Assembly: GCF_024713945.1 (NCBI RefSeq)
Contig: NC_134677.1
Coordinates: forward strand, 496,001 to 560,000
Source: Dermatophagoides farinae
Taxonomy: Eukaryota; Arthropoda; Arachnida; Sarcoptiformes; Pyroglyphidae
Length of the DNA stretch: 64,000 nt
Reading direction: 5' to 3'
Below the pieces are notes generated by a model that was not told where the DNA came from, made no database searches, and saw nothing but the letters and a program-made list of their open reading frames with translations. Position 1 is the first letter of the stretch. Every line of letters begins with the position of its first letter. A program made the translations under genes and the position numbers. Positions 38,493-51,282 of the stretch are shown here, one piece after another.

Positions 38493-39728
38493 ATGTCCGA
38501 TGATGATCATCATCATCATCATCTAGATGATGATAATAACTATGAATCAATCAGTGATCAAATACAATCCGTATCAAATGAAACAATGTTAAGTGAGAAG
38601 GAAAATAACGAATCAAACAACGAAGACGATACTGTGGTTGATGAAGAGCTTGAAGAACAGCAACATTTTTTCGATATTATCAACACGTTTCGTTTTTATA
38701 AAAGTTATAATATGAAAAAAGTACAAAAACGAATCGATTTTGTTGGCACAATGTCCACAAAATATCAACAATTGTTGCAAAATTATTCCAAACATTTGAC
38801 TAAAGTTCAACATTGTATTCTACATAATTATGAAATAATTAAAGTGATCATTGGCGATGCAGCTAAAATATTTCGTAATCATGTTTTTCTCAAAGACAAT
38901 AGAAAAGAATCCAATCATTCATTGATAATGAAATTGGAAAAAGATCTTGATATTTCTCGTATCGATTCTATATTGAATCAAATTGTTCGTGAATGGTGTC
39001 ATGAAGGCGCTACAGAACGTGAATCATGTTTCCAGCCAATATTGAATACAATTGAAGAATATTTTCCTTCACTTGTGAATCGAAATCAAATCAGAATTCT
39101 GGTTCCTGGAGCTGGCCTAGGAAGATTACCATACGAAATAGCTAAACGTGGTTATTCATGTCAAGGAAATGAATTCAGTCTGATGATGTTATTCGTTGCC
39201 AATTTTATATTGAATAAAATTGATTCTACCGATATGTTTACATTTTATCCATGGATATCACATTTTTCAAACAATCTTCAATCTGATCATCAAACAATAC
39301 CGATAAAATTTCCCGATGTTAATCCTGCGACGATTTCGAAAGATGTAGATTTTTCAATGGTTGCTGGTTCATTTACGGAAATATTTAACAACCAACAACA
39401 GCATAAAAATGACCAATTTGATTGTATTGTCACTTGTTTCTTTTTGGATACAGCACAAAATATCATAAATTACGTGGAAACCATTGACAATATTCTTAAA
39501 TCAGATGGTGGTTTATGGATAAATTTTGGTCCATTACTTTATCATTATGCCGATTCATCACAAGATTCATCAATCGAACCTAGCTATGAAATTGTCAAAG
39601 AAATTATTGAATCATTTGGTTTTAAATTTTTACAGGAAAAAACTAATCAAACTTGTTATTATACTAGAAATCCAAATTCATTGGTTTCATATGAATATCA
39701 TTCGATTTTTTTTGTTTGTCGTAAATAA
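38493..39728 (+). CDS. CARNMT1: Carnosine N-methyltransferase-like (CARNMT1/UPF0586, N2227 family), single exon
   Basis: SAM-dependent methyltransferase; the vertebrate orthologue methylates the histidine of carnosine to make anserine and also methylates histidines in proteins. Length is 411 aa, close to the human protein. The N-terminal about 65 residues are acidic and low complexity, then the family core begins at FFDIINTFRFYKSYN. SAM-binding motif I is IRILVPGAGLGRLPYEIAKRG. Other family segments are CQGNEFSLMMLFVANFILN, FTFYPWI, FSMVAGSFTEIF, DCIVTCFFLDTAQNI, GGLWINFGPLLYH and YEYHSIFFVCRK. No introns. The substrate in this animal is unknown. It converges with CWC15, with only 67 bases between the stop codons. 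Confidence 0.92.
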   Translation: MSDDDHHHHHLDDDNNYESISDQIQSVSNETMLSEKENNESNNEDDTVVDEELEEQQHFFDIINTFRFYKSYNMKKVQKRIDFVGTMSTKYQQLLQNYSKHLTKVQHCILHNYEIIKVIIGDAAKIFRNHVFLKDNRKESNHSLIMKLEKDLDISRIDSILNQIVREWCHEGATERESCFQPILNTIEEYFPSLVNRNQIRILVPGAGLGRLPYEIAKRGYSCQGNEFSLMMLFVANFILNKIDSTDMFTFYPWISHFSNNLQSDHQTIPIKFPDVNPATISKDVDFSMVAGSFTEIFNNQQQHKNDQFDCIVTCFFLDTAQNIINYVETIDNILKSDGGLWINFGPLLYHYADSSQDSSIEPSYEIVKEIIESFGFKFLQEKTNQTCYYTRNPNSLVSYEYHSIFFVCRK

Positions 39729-39795
39729 ATTTCTTTTATTTTTAATTAAAAATGAAATGGTCCATTCAATGAAATACGTACATAGTAGCTGTAGC

Positions 39796-40622
39796 TTATT
39801 TAATGTATTTTTCCATAAATTTTTTATGAAAATCCGAACGTAATGTATCGTTGATGAATGATTTATCTTTATCTTTTAAATCATCTTTAGCACAATTTTT
39901 GAATACAACATCATCATCCCAACGTCTTTTCACTTTGAAATTTGTTGATTTACCAGCATTTAATAATGGATTTCCCGATAATATATTCTCCATACGTATT
40001 TTATTCTCATAATTTCGTTGTTCTTCTTCACGTTTAGCTTCTTCGGCGGCACGTTCACGTTTAATACGATTTAATTCGGCTAATAATGCCTGAGTATCAT
40101 CTTCGGAATCTTCATCGGAATCCGAATTTACATCGTCATTATTATTACCGCCACCACCACCACCACCATCATCATCATCGTCGTCGTCATCTAATTTTTC
40201 ATCAGCATCTAATTGTGATAAATTATTCGCCGTTCGTTGATATTCGATACGAGGTTTTTTATTCGATTGTGTTAAAGAATGATTTGAAGACGACGATGAC
40301 TGCTGTTGTTTAGAATTGTGGCCACGTTTTCCATCCTTTTCTAATTGTGCTAAACGTTCACGTTCTTCAAGTTCTTTACGAAAATCTTTTGTTTTCACAT
40401 CATCAGCTGTATTTTGTCCATGTTGTCTTTTTTATAGGAAAAATGAAAAATTAGTTTTATTTCCAATAAAAAAACAATCGATTTTTTTTACCTGTATTTC
40501 AATTTAAGATGAGATGGTAAATCTCTTGATGAATAATGTTTCGATAAAGAGCTAAGACTTTTTTCTCCACGACCAGAACCACCTTTGGCTGGTTCAAATG
40601 TTGGTCGAGCTGCTGTGGTCAT
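39796..40622 (-). CDS. CWC15: Spliceosome-associated protein CWC15, two exons
   Basis: Component of the Prp19/NTC-related part of the activated spliceosome; nuclear. Exons: 40492-40622 and 39796-40426, giving 253 aa (human is 229). The N terminus is near-invariant in the family: [20 protein letters not shown], then [18 protein letters not shown]. The middle is acidic and low complexity (poly-Asp and poly-Gly around the [20 protein letters not shown] segment). The C terminus has [23 protein letters not shown] and [20 protein letters not shown], as in other animals. The 65-nt intron splits a Gln codon. It is tail-to-tail with the CARNMT1-like gene, so the 3' UTRs probably overlap. Confidence 0.96.
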
Positions 40623-40872
40623 GATTTAGTGATAATGATGAAAATCAAATCAAATCTAATTCTAATTGAAATAACAAAAAAAAATGACGTTCAAATGTCG
40701 TGAGCACAAATGCGACAAAAAACGATGCCGTTCATAAATGACATTTCCATTTGAATTTTGAATAAAATTAATTGAATTTTTGAATTTATTATCAGTCAAA
40801 ATTTTTGTAATAATAAATAAAACATGCAATTAAATAATTTGTTTTTTTTTTTTTGTTAAATCAGAAAAAAAT

Positions 40873-43682
40873 TTACGCATCAATTGAATTGGATTTTGTT
40901 ATTCGTTTGAAACAATTACGGCATACCGATTTGAATGATACAATAGGCTGATGACATGGAAGGGTACAACGTTCACCTAAACATCGGACACAAAAAATAT
41001 GTCCACACGCAAAACAATGTAATCTTGTGGAATAAGGCTCTAACGGTGTTGAACAGCTACAATTTTTAAGATTCTGAAATGATTGCCAATTCAATGATAT
41101 GATTGAACAATCCTGTACAACTTGTTCCAATGGCATTGATAAACAATCTTCTTCGGTTTCATTCATGTTCATCATCTTGAATATTGTTTCCTAATTTCAA
41201 TGAATTAGGTCTAGGAATAGGACTCTGGAAAAAAAATTTCAGATCAAGATGATAATGATAAAGATCAAGAACATTAATTTAATTCTTTACCTGATTATCA
41301 ACGGTACGATTTTCATTCGTATCAAGTGATGATTTGGATTTTTCATCCTCATCAATACATTGTTGTTGTTGATCTTTAAGATTTTGTTCATGTTGCATCA
41401 CTAATCTTTGCATACATTGTTCAACCACTTTTAATGGTCTATCAATTTCATCCAAATCGATTGAACCTAGTGGTCGAAATTTTTGTGGTTCACCACCATT
41501 TTCTTTTGGCTGTTGTTGTTGTTGTTGTTGTTGTTTTTGTGCTAAATACTGAAAAAAAAAAAACAGAAAATCAGAATAATTCGAATATTGTTTGAAAAAA
41601 AAATATTTACATTTTCCAGAAATGTGATATGTTTTCTCATTTGATCAATATGATGATATTTGGCTCGTAAAATATCTTCAAGAAAATCACGTGGATGAAC
41701 ACCAGTTTCAAAACGATTGTACAGGCCTCTCCAAAATCTAATCAAAAACGAAATGAATTAAAGTTTTTTTATGATCAAAAAAAGGGGAAACCTTACTTAA
41801 TAAATTGTGGCGCCACCGATATTGTCAACATTGAATCCATTGGTTGATATAATGGATTTACATATTCAATGCGATGAGCATCCAAATAGCCCCATGCAGA
41901 AAATGTCCGTTTCGATAATCGTGATTCATTACGTTCACGTTCACAATTACGAACAAATGTGCCGAATTGAACATTGTAAACAAAATCATTTATATTGATC
42001 AAAAATCGTTCATTAAATTCAAAAGCACATGGATGTTGTTGCATTATTTGCCAAATAACATCCAAAAATTGTGTAAACACTGGTGCCATTTCACGATTAT
42101 CACCATTAAAATGGCCACAACGATCAGTGAATTTATGGCCAAAAGCAAGCCAATCTTTTTCAATCAATGTTTGAAAACCATCAATCGTACGATAAAAAGG
42201 GTCTAAAATTATCGATGCTATCGCTGAAACGATATCAGATTATTGATTGATGATTGATTTTACAACAACAACAACAACAAAAAACTTACAACAAGTTTGA
42301 GCGGTACGATCCCAACCATCGGAACAATGGATAACAATGCTGATACCATTGTGGACAGCGTTTGCAATAAACACTGATGTTTCCAATATCGATTTAACAT
42401 GACGTAACCAACCACTGCCTTCGACACCGGTCAAAAATGAATTCATTGAAGGTACACGAAGTTCACAAGCTACAGAGAAGAAAAAAAAATTAGTAAAAAA
42501 AACAAATGAACAAATCACTCAATAATAATAATACACACATACCATCGATCAATTTTTGTAAACTTCCACGCATAACATGAATATTTTCGATGCCAAAAAA
42601 ATGAAATTTAATATTCTCATAATACATTTCATTTTCATATCCTTTTCCTTGTGCTTTATTGACCATTGCATTGATCTGTATGGAATTGATTTTCAATCAT
42701 CAAATTTACAACAACAACAACAACAACAACAAAAATCAATCAATCCTACTCTTGGTCTTGTATCAACCACATACAAAAGTGGTGATTGTGGATTCGTTCG
42801 TCGAATATGATCCAATAATTTTTCATCTTCAATACAGCGAGCATTGAAACCAGATAATGGTTGTGCACAACGACATATTGAAGCCTGAATCAAATTGAAT
42901 AAAAAAAAATTTAATGGATATTTCACCTCGACGGGAATCATTACACAAACCTTGTTCGTATAAAGATAAGACAATACTGGTAAACGTGATTTTGAACGAA
43001 ATCTAGCACTACCACGTATAATATAATCATCGGCAGTACTTGGTAGAAATAAACATTGTGGATAAGTTTTACATAATTCATAATTTTTATTCAATGTTGA
43101 TAATTTCCAATTATTATTTGGACAGCCCATACGTTCGTATTCTTTTTCCAATGATATTTTATTCCATCCATCATCGATAGTGAAAAATTCATTCGATGCA
43201 GTATAATGAAAACAATATAATTGTTCAATTCGATCTATATCGAACGAATGAATAGTGTTAGTGATTGGAAAATTAATTTTTAAACTTACTTGGTTGTGAT
43301 AATTGAATCAAAGATTGATAAATATCATGAGCTTCTTTTTCTTTTGGTATCACAAATGTTATGCATAAAAAATGTTTACATCTCATTAATAATGGTGAAC
43401 CAATCGTTGTGATGGGTAATTTTTCCACTGATGCAATCAATGAATGTAGGATCCATGTTTCACGTTGTAGGCCAGGATCTACGAATATTAAATGTGTTGC
43501 CGTCAAATAAAGTGTGCCGGTAGACGATGAATTTGACACTGTTGGATAACGATACAAGAATCGTACATTTTCAACCTGTAGTTGTTTTTTCAAATGGAAA
43601 AATTTTTTCATTTCATTTAAATAGCAAAAAAAAACAAGGAATAAAAAAATAATTATACCTTTGGTGTACGTATAAATTCCAT
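40873..43682 (-). CDS. MTMR6: Myotubularin-related phosphoinositide 3-phosphatase (MTMR6/7/8 group) with FYVE-like zinc finger, ten exons
   Basis: Dephosphorylates PI3P and PI(3,5)P2 on endosomal and autophagic membranes. Exons: 43659-43682, 43290-43575, 42951-43234, 42750-42884, 42543-42675, 42290-42469, 41797-42223, 41611-41737, 41291-41548 and 40873-41190, giving 723 aa. The PH-GRAM domain shows [15 protein letters not shown] and [16 protein letters not shown]. The phosphatase domain shows [49 protein letters not shown], the catalytic [11 protein letters not shown] (CX5R) and [14 protein letters not shown] Gln-rich linker and coiled segment follow. The C terminus has paired cysteines ([24 protein letters not shown]) resembling a degenerate FYVE finger. 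Vertebrate MTMR6/7/8 lack this finger; I recall invertebrate members with one. The last acceptor choice is ambiguous (see findings). Confidence 0.93.
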
Positions 43683-44083
43683 TCTTTCAATCAGTCAGTG
43701 ATCAATTTTCCATGAATAAATTGAACAATCGATATAATTATTGATGAACAATGCTAATCGATGAATAAATTCATGGCTGCCTGGTAATGAATGTAAATGA
43801 ATGAATGGTCATAAAATCAGAAAGAAGATTAATGATTAACAATGACAACGACAACAACAACAACAACAGTGGAAAAAATTTAGTATTCGTGGAACAAAAG
43901 CATTGTCATTTTTTTTTATTTTACTTTATCATTTATATTTTGTCAAACAAGAAAAAAAATACACATGACCATTTGTGTTTAAATAGATTTTTTTTTATTA
44001 TTAATTCTTAAATCAGCTGATTGTATTTGTAATCTGCATTTGTTTGTTTGTTGATGAAAAATCAAAAAATTCACACACACAAT

Positions 44084-45405
44084 TCATTTTCGTGAATAAA
44101 ATTTTTGTAATGCATCAGCACATTCTTCAGATGCCCAACTTTGTTGTAGAAAATCACATTCAACTTTGTTGATTTCATGTAACTTTAATCGGGTTTCTTC
44201 ATTACGTACAATGCCTTTTGCATTGAACATTGAATTTGGATAACATGTTTTCACCAGTCCTTTTTCACTATATAGCCATTCTTCAAGATGATTTTGTAGT
44301 TTATCAGATGGAACGATCCGTGATACTAATCCTAAACGATGAGCTTCTTCAGCTGGCATTCGATAATTAAAATACAATAATTCCGATGCTAATGATGGGC
44401 CAAATATTTGTGGAAATGTATGTGTCGAACAACCTTCAGGTGATTGTCCCAACGATGAAAAAGGACAGGTGAAAAAAACTTTTTCCGTAGCGATGACACA
44501 ATCATATAGGCCCAACGTTGTGAACATGATTCCAAAACAAGGTCCATTAATGGCACCAATTAACATTTTAGGAAAATCAATAAAAGCCGATACAAATTCT
44601 TGACAAAGGGCACGTGATACATCCATTGCTTTCGGTATATCACCATCAAATTCTTCAATGGCTCGTGGAAAATTATCTGTAAATTTAAAATTTTAGTCGA
44701 TAATTCCACAAAAAAAAAATCTAGGCAAGCAAAACAAAACTTACTTAAATCATTACCACTGGAAAAATATGGACCATTACCAGTGATGACCGTAAATTTA
44801 ATACCAGGATCTTCAGCCGATCGTTTCAAAGCATCAATCAGTCCTCGATACATTTCCGGTGTAAGAGCATTATATTGTTTGGGGCGATTTAATTTAATCC
44901 AATAAACTTGATCACGTTCTTCGAATACAAGTTCAGGTTCTTTTTGTTTTGTCGATTTATCCGGATTTTCATTCAATAATTTATTAACAACTTCAATGTA
45001 TTCTTTTTTTGCATCATCTTGTGACATTTCACCTAACGATTTCCATGCTTGATATGTAGCTTTTTCACTTGCACTAAACATTGATGGTTTATCACCGGTA
45101 CAAGGTCCAATACTACCTTGTTTACAGAGAGCAATTAGTCGTAATTTTGTATCATTATCAGCGTTGATAATTTTTGGAAAATTAGCAATAGCTGTTTGAA
45201 AATCTTTTTCAATCTGATCTTGATGCGATGATGATGATGATGATGATGAGAATTTTCGTTTTGTTAAATCATGAATATTTGCATAGCTGATTTGTTGAGC
45301 TTTCATCAAACTTGGCAAATAATTTCGATTTGAAATGAAACATTTTTGATTTCTTATCAATGAATTGCCAAAATATTTGGCCAAAATTCCAAGATTTCGA
45401 TTCAT
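44084..45405 (-). CDS. ECI2: Enoyl-CoA delta isomerase 2-like protein (ACBP plus crotonase domains), two exons
   Basis: Shifts 3-enoyl-CoA double bonds to the 2-trans form so unsaturated fatty acids can enter beta-oxidation. Exons: 44745-45405 and 44084-44676, giving 417 aa (human ECI2 is 394). The first about 60 residues are basic, hydroxylated and Arg-containing, consistent with a mitochondrial presequence. An acyl-CoA-binding domain follows (DFQTAIANFPK, CKQGSIGPCTGDKPSMFS, ATYQAWKSLGEMSQDDAK). The crotonase fold then gives IKLNRPKQYNALTPEMYRGL, the oxyanion segment GPYFSSGNDL, INGPCFGIMFTTLGLYD and SSLGQSPEGCS, whose Glu is the expected catalytic residue. The C terminus is SRK, not a classical SKL-type peroxisomal signal. 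The start follows stop codons in all frames nearby. Confidence 0.94.
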
Positions 45406-45687
45406 TGTCTTTTTTTCTGAATAATTTCAATTCAATTGATAAACAAACACTTTCAAATGCAGGTACACAAGTAGCTCAGATGTTCAATTTTCTAAAATGG
45501 CATCGAAAAAAAAAATACTTAACGTACTCTATGAAGAGACCATCAAAAAAAATTCAATAAAAAAAATACGGATTTTTTTTCAAAACTTGAAATTTTTTCA
45601 TTTCCGGAATCATTTGACGGTTTTTTATGATAAAATAAATTTTAAAAAAATTGAAAAAAAATAATTTATCGGGATAGAAAAATACAT
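45406..45687. other. Short intergenic region between the homeobox stop and the ECI2 start
   Basis: AT-rich; it holds the ECI2 promoter and the homeobox 3' UTR. No gene is seen. Confidence 0.5.
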
Positions 45688-47042
45688 TTAGTAATACAAA
45701 TACGGATGATGATGATGATGATAATGTGGATGTCCCGTGTTTGCCGTCGTCGTCGTCGTCGCTGTTGTTGTTGTAGATGATGAATTTGGTTGGAAATTTG
45801 CATAATTTGATTGATGAGAATGGTGATTAAAATAATTACAATCAACAGCAGCAGCAGAAGCATCAGCATTGTTCGAAATGGTCATAGATGATGGTGGTGG
45901 TGATGAAATTGAATTGATCGGAAGCGGAGAAACAATGTTTCCAGGTATAGAACTATGATTTAAATCATTTCCATATTGTGAATAATTCCAACCACTGTTG
46001 CTATAAATTGTTGTTGTTGTTGGTGATGACGATTGATTCGAAGAATGATGATAATGATAAACATTCGAATATAATGAATTTGGCGGTGGTGGTGGTGGCG
46101 GTGAACTCGAACATGTGGATGATGATGTAGTTGAGGGTGGTGGTAGCGGCAGGGATGGTGGTTGTGAAACAAACATTCCACCGGAAGATGAGGAAAATTG
46201 TTCATGAAAATTACCAAATTTATGAAATATTGTTCCAAGGAAATTATTCGAATTTTGTTCGACTGGTTGACAACAACTACTGGTTGTGGTTGTTGGCGTT
46301 GTTGTTTCAGATTTTCTCGAAATATTAAATGTTTGATTTTTCGAATATATCGATGAATCGTGTGATGATGATGATGATGATGTGGTGATGATCATCGGTT
46401 TGATTGTAGACGGTGATGGTGATTTGGAATCAAAATTTGAATAGGAAAAATCTATGGATGAATTCGATCGAGATTTTGTTCGATCATTTTGTTTTTGTTG
46501 TTTATCATCATCGACTGTATTTCCGATAAAATCTTTCGATACTGAATCATATTTAACATTACGAATTTTTTCTTCACGTCTCCATTTAGCACGACGATTT
46601 GAAAACCATACCTGTATACGTGATTCAGGCAGATTGATTTTTGTGGCCAATTTTTCTCTAGCAAATATATCCGGATAATGTGTACGTTCAAATTCCTTTT
46701 CCAATGCATTCAATTGATATTCAGTAAATGCAGTACGATTACGATGAAGTTTTTGTGTAACTTGTTCCGCAGCCATTGTCATCATTGGTGGATACATTCG
46801 ATTATCATTATCCTCATGATTGGACATTGTTGTTGTTGTGGTATTTGTTGTAATTATTAAATTAGTTTGATGATGATGACTTTGATCATTTCGGTAATTA
46901 AATTTACCCGATGTATTTGATCGACGATTCGTTTTTGTTTTCAATAATGATGATGATGATGATGATTTAATAAAAGATTTTGATTTCATCGTTCGTTGTT
47001 GCTGTTGTTGTTGTCGTAGTAGGTATAAACATCTATCAACAA
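45688..47042 (-). CDS. PAX4/6-type (S50) paired-class homeodomain protein; 5' end not found in the window
   Basis: Nuclear transcription factor. An uninterrupted frame of 433 codons starts at an ATG at 46989, but the frame stays open to a good acceptor (TTTTTTTCTAG) at 47043, so upstream exons are likely. The homeodomain lies at about residues 81-141 of that frame: [50 protein letters not shown] and REEKIRN. Serine at homeodomain position 50 and the REEK C-terminal arm are hallmarks of PAX4/6 rather than PAX3/7 or Q50 paired-like proteins. The rest is Ser/Thr/Pro/His-rich, like the PST activation domain of Pax6. No paired domain is encoded anywhere in the 4.4 kb upstream that I can see. The best reading is a Pax6-related gene, complete or missing its distant 5' exons. 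Confidence 0.82.
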
Positions 47043-47894
47043 CTAGAAAAAAAAATTGGTAAAGAAATGGTCAATCAACAGGTGAAGATAATTTAAACGA
47101 CAAATGTTTCCTCTCTCTCTCTCTCTCTTTCTTTCTGTATGTTTATCTCTCCACGACGGTTTTTGGTCTATAGATCTATCGGTAGGTAAGTCGGTTATGA
47201 TCAAAGTGAAATGAAATAATCAGGCATTAATCTTGAAATAATTACGATGATGATGATGAAGATTCGAATATCAGGTTTTTTTTTGTTGTTATAAATCACC
47301 AACAACAACAACAACAACAACAAGATGATAATGATTGGCCATGCTAAAGATTTATCATCAAAGAAAAAATTGACCGACGATTATCGTTAAAACTGTGGTC
47401 GATGATGATGATGTGTGGAAACATGAAATAAAAAGACCAAACAAACACCAACACACACACACACAATGTCGATGAAATGGGTGGCAAAATGATCAAAAAA
47501 ACGACAAGAACAAAATATTCAAATATCGATATAAATCGATGACAGTCGTGGTCAAATTTTTTTTTGAAGAAAAATAATCTTGTTGTGTTATCACAAACAA
47601 TCATCGAATACAGAAACTTTTTTTTCCCAAATAAAACAATATAAAAACATTCTCGATTCATGATGATGATGAAACATTTTTTGAACCTGAACTAAAGAAA
47701 CGAAAGCTATGATGATCATGATGATGAACGCCTGCTGTCCATCCCTTATTATTGTTTTAAGCTCCACCATGGGATGTGCTAAAATCATCATCATCATCAT
47801 CATATTATCTATGGAGAAAAAAAGAAGAAGAAAACTTGATTATTTTCTTCTATATGGATGTGATATTTAAGAAAAAAAGTTTTTCCACCATCTA

Positions 47895-47920
47895 GTGGTG
47901 GTGGTGGTGGTGGTGGTGGT
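47895..47920. repeat. (GTG)n microsatellite
   Basis: Nine GTG/GGT units in an uninterrupted row. Confidence 0.85.
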
Positions 47921-48537
47921 CAAGTAGTAGTCTAATCCTTCCTTCAGAAATAATCAACTCTATAATGAAGCAAAATTTGGAAACTTTTTCGAATATATTC
48001 AAATCATTCAATGGCCATAACAATATTTTATTCTAGAAAAAATCTATAGGTGGATCGCAATGATAACCATGAATAATAATCGGAAAAAAACAAAACAAAA
48101 CGTTGAAGCGATTAATGTCAAAAAAAATGTTGACAACGAAACTGAAGACCAAAGACAAAGTGGATGAAAAAACCAAAAACCAAAACCAAAAACCAAAAAC
48201 AATCAAACAAACAAGAAAACATGTCACAGATTTTATCTACTCTAAGGTAATAATAACGACAAAATCTTATTATCGCATAATTATTAATAATAAAAAAAAA
48301 AGTTTTCTTATCAAAATTGTTCACTTATACAATTAACCAAAAAAAAAAAAAAAAAAAACAAAAAACAAACGAAAACAAACGAGACACACACACACACACA
48401 CACACACATTTGAATATATTGTCTATTATGATTATGGTCAAATGATGATGACGACTAAGACAACGACGACGACGACGACGACAGGACATAGTGATGACAC
48501 ATGTCTATGCAAAAAAAAAAGATAAAATATTTGTCCA

Positions 48538-48569
<32 letters not shown>

Positions 48570-48900
48570 TGATATTTATCTATATATATCAACCGCGTGT
48601 CAATAAGAATTGTTTTTGTTGTTGTTGTTGTTGTTGTTTTGTCTGATCCATCATCATCATCATCATCATCATCATTTATGACAATTTGAAGAATTTAAAC
48701 TGACACATTTCACCTGAAGATTTACATTGCGACCAGATTTATCTAACCAGAATGAATTTTTCATTATTTCACCCATAGAAAACACACATTGTATTCAACA
48801 TTTTTTTTTCGGTTATTTTCAACAACAACAACAACAACAAAATCAACAATTTTATTTCTAATTCATTTTGATTAGCCAAACGATGATCATGATGAATAAT

Positions 48901-48927
48901 GTCCATCCATCCATCCATCCATCCATG
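48901..48927. repeat. (CCAT)n tetranucleotide repeat
   Basis: About six tandem CCAT units. Confidence 0.85.
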
Positions 48928-49480
48928 CCGAATATTGTTCCAGTTGATCTGCCGACGATGACCACGAACGACACGGTAATCACACAGTTGTTTAATCACA
49001 GATGATGAATCCGTATGTAATATGTTTGGACATTTAGAATGAAAAAAAAAATCACTAGTCTTTTTTTTCATTTGATTTTTCATGTCAATTCTAATTAAGA
49101 TCGATGCAATTCTTCTATGGTTTATCATTACTTGATTCCTTTACATTTTGTGAAAGAATTACATATTATACAAACAACAAAAAACATCAAATCTTCTGAT
49201 TTTGGCTAAAATCTAAATTTTGTAATGATCAAAAAAAAAAAAAAATTCCAAATAATCGATTTGTTGAAAAATTCAAAATGATTCAAAATGGATGATGATG
49301 GTAATCAATTGTCATCACATCATCATCATTACAATGGGCAATCATCGAGATATGAAAACGAATCATGATCATCTCTTTCTGAATTTTTCTCTCTTTAGCA
49401 ATCAATTTTCCTCATTCATAATGAGGATGATGATAACTAAATCAACATGAAACAAAAAGACAAACTTTATGTGTGTGTTT

Positions 49481-49506
49481 ATTTCTATCGATCAATCGAT
49501 AGAAAT
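49481..49506. repeat. Perfect inverted repeat (12-bp arms, 2-nt centre)
   Basis: ATTTCTATCGAT, then CA, then its exact reverse complement. The structure can form a hairpin or cruciform. It lies in the intergenic region and is not part of a recognisable gene. Confidence 0.85.
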
Positions 49507-49820
49507 AAGAAAAAAAAGATATAGATTATTACATTAAACCATAATCATTCATTCATTCATTCATACATGCAGCTGCAATCAATCATGATCATCATCGATA
49601 ATCAGCAAAAAATGATCATAATGATGATGATGTCGGCGACTGAACAAAACCAAACGGATAACCATAATTCGACATTGATTGAAAACATTGTCGAATTTTT
49701 TTCTCTGCTGCGCGCTATGCCAATTCAAATATTTATTCTTTTTTTTCAGCTTCAAAAATTGATATTTTAATAACTCAATTAAATTTAAAAAAAATGTTAC
49801 CATTACTTTATCTATGGAAG

Positions 49821-49856
49821 AAAACAGGCAAAAAATTTTTTTTTTTTGCCTGTTTT
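49821..49856. repeat. Perfect inverted repeat (15-bp arms, 6-nt loop)
   Basis: The arms are AAAACAGGCAAAAAA and its exact reverse complement, separated by six T-rich bases. The GCCTG core is not simple repeat, so the symmetry is not just an A/T tract. Confidence 0.85.
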
Positions 49857-51282
49857 ATACTAGATTGTCCGATAATGGATGAGTGAGTGATTCATCATTT
49901 TGAATTCCTGTCCATCTAATATTTCATATAAATATTTTTGATCAATTAAAAAACAATCGATTAATCTATAATCGATCGATCGATTGATAATAATGATCCA
50001 TGATCTCGTTTTTCTAGCAACAACAGAAAAAAAATGAGAACATCATCATGTGATGCACACACACACACACACGTATATCCTGCTGGTTAAATACCAAAAA
50101 AACGATACACACGTTTTCAAAAAACCAAAAAAAAAAAAATTGCAAAATTTCATCATAGTAAAATACAACCAGGATCACAGTATCACATAGATTTTCGGCT
50201 ATATAGCCACCATTAATATTGCATGAACGAACGAACGAAAAAAAAATGGATAACCGTATATGTAAGTCTCGAGGTTTTTTTTTTGAATTGAAAAAAAATC
50301 GTCACCACACAAACACACACACACGCACACACCACGGCATTTTTGTTTTGTATCAATATCTAAATCTAAAATACTGAACAAAGAAAACATGCTGACTCTA
50401 TATAATCACCAGCAAAAAAATTGACGATCATCCATACCACTGCCACCACCATTTAACCATCATCATCATCATCATCGTCACCTCAAGCATGTCTAGTCTG
50501 GTCTGGTCTAGTCTGGTTAACAAGATTATATGAGTTACTGTTTTTTTTATTTTTTTTGTTATTTCGTCTTTGAATTGGATTCATTTTTGTTTGCTTTTCT
50601 CGTTTCGTTTGTTGATCATGAACATGATGATGATGATGATGATGATCAAAAAAAAAAAACGCGTGCACATAAAAAACAACAAAAAAAATAACTAAAAGGA
50701 AATGAACATCATCATCATCATCGTTTGTTACAATCATTGAATGTTGCTTATTCATTCATTTCATTCTATGAAAATTTTTAAACGACGACAACGACGACGA
50801 TGATGATGATAAACAACGTATCGTCTCGTTGAAAAAAAACCAACGTGGTTTTCTCTTCTTTTTATCATTTGCTCAACCGACAACGACAACGACAACAACG
50901 ACGACGAAGACAACGGTGGCAAACAACGATCATCATCACACATCAAAGCTTCAGCTTCAATCGTCGATGACTTTTTCCCTTTGATTTCATAAAGAAAAAT
51001 CATCACACTGTGTGTGTCACACCACACTGCGCAACACATTTTGGACATTGACTTTTTTCTTCTTCATTTTTTTGTTTCGTCAAGTTTTTTTTATTTTTAT
51101 TCAGAAATAAAAAGACCTGGTGAGTGTTAATCAATGATTTTAATTGAAAGAAAACAAATCATTATCAGTGGTCAATAACAAATCAAGTTTTATTTTTTGA
51201 TACCTGTATATTGGTCGATTCGATGTAGCTGTGTTGTTTGTTGTTGTTGTTGCCATTGCCATAGTCGTTGTCCTTTGTTCGT

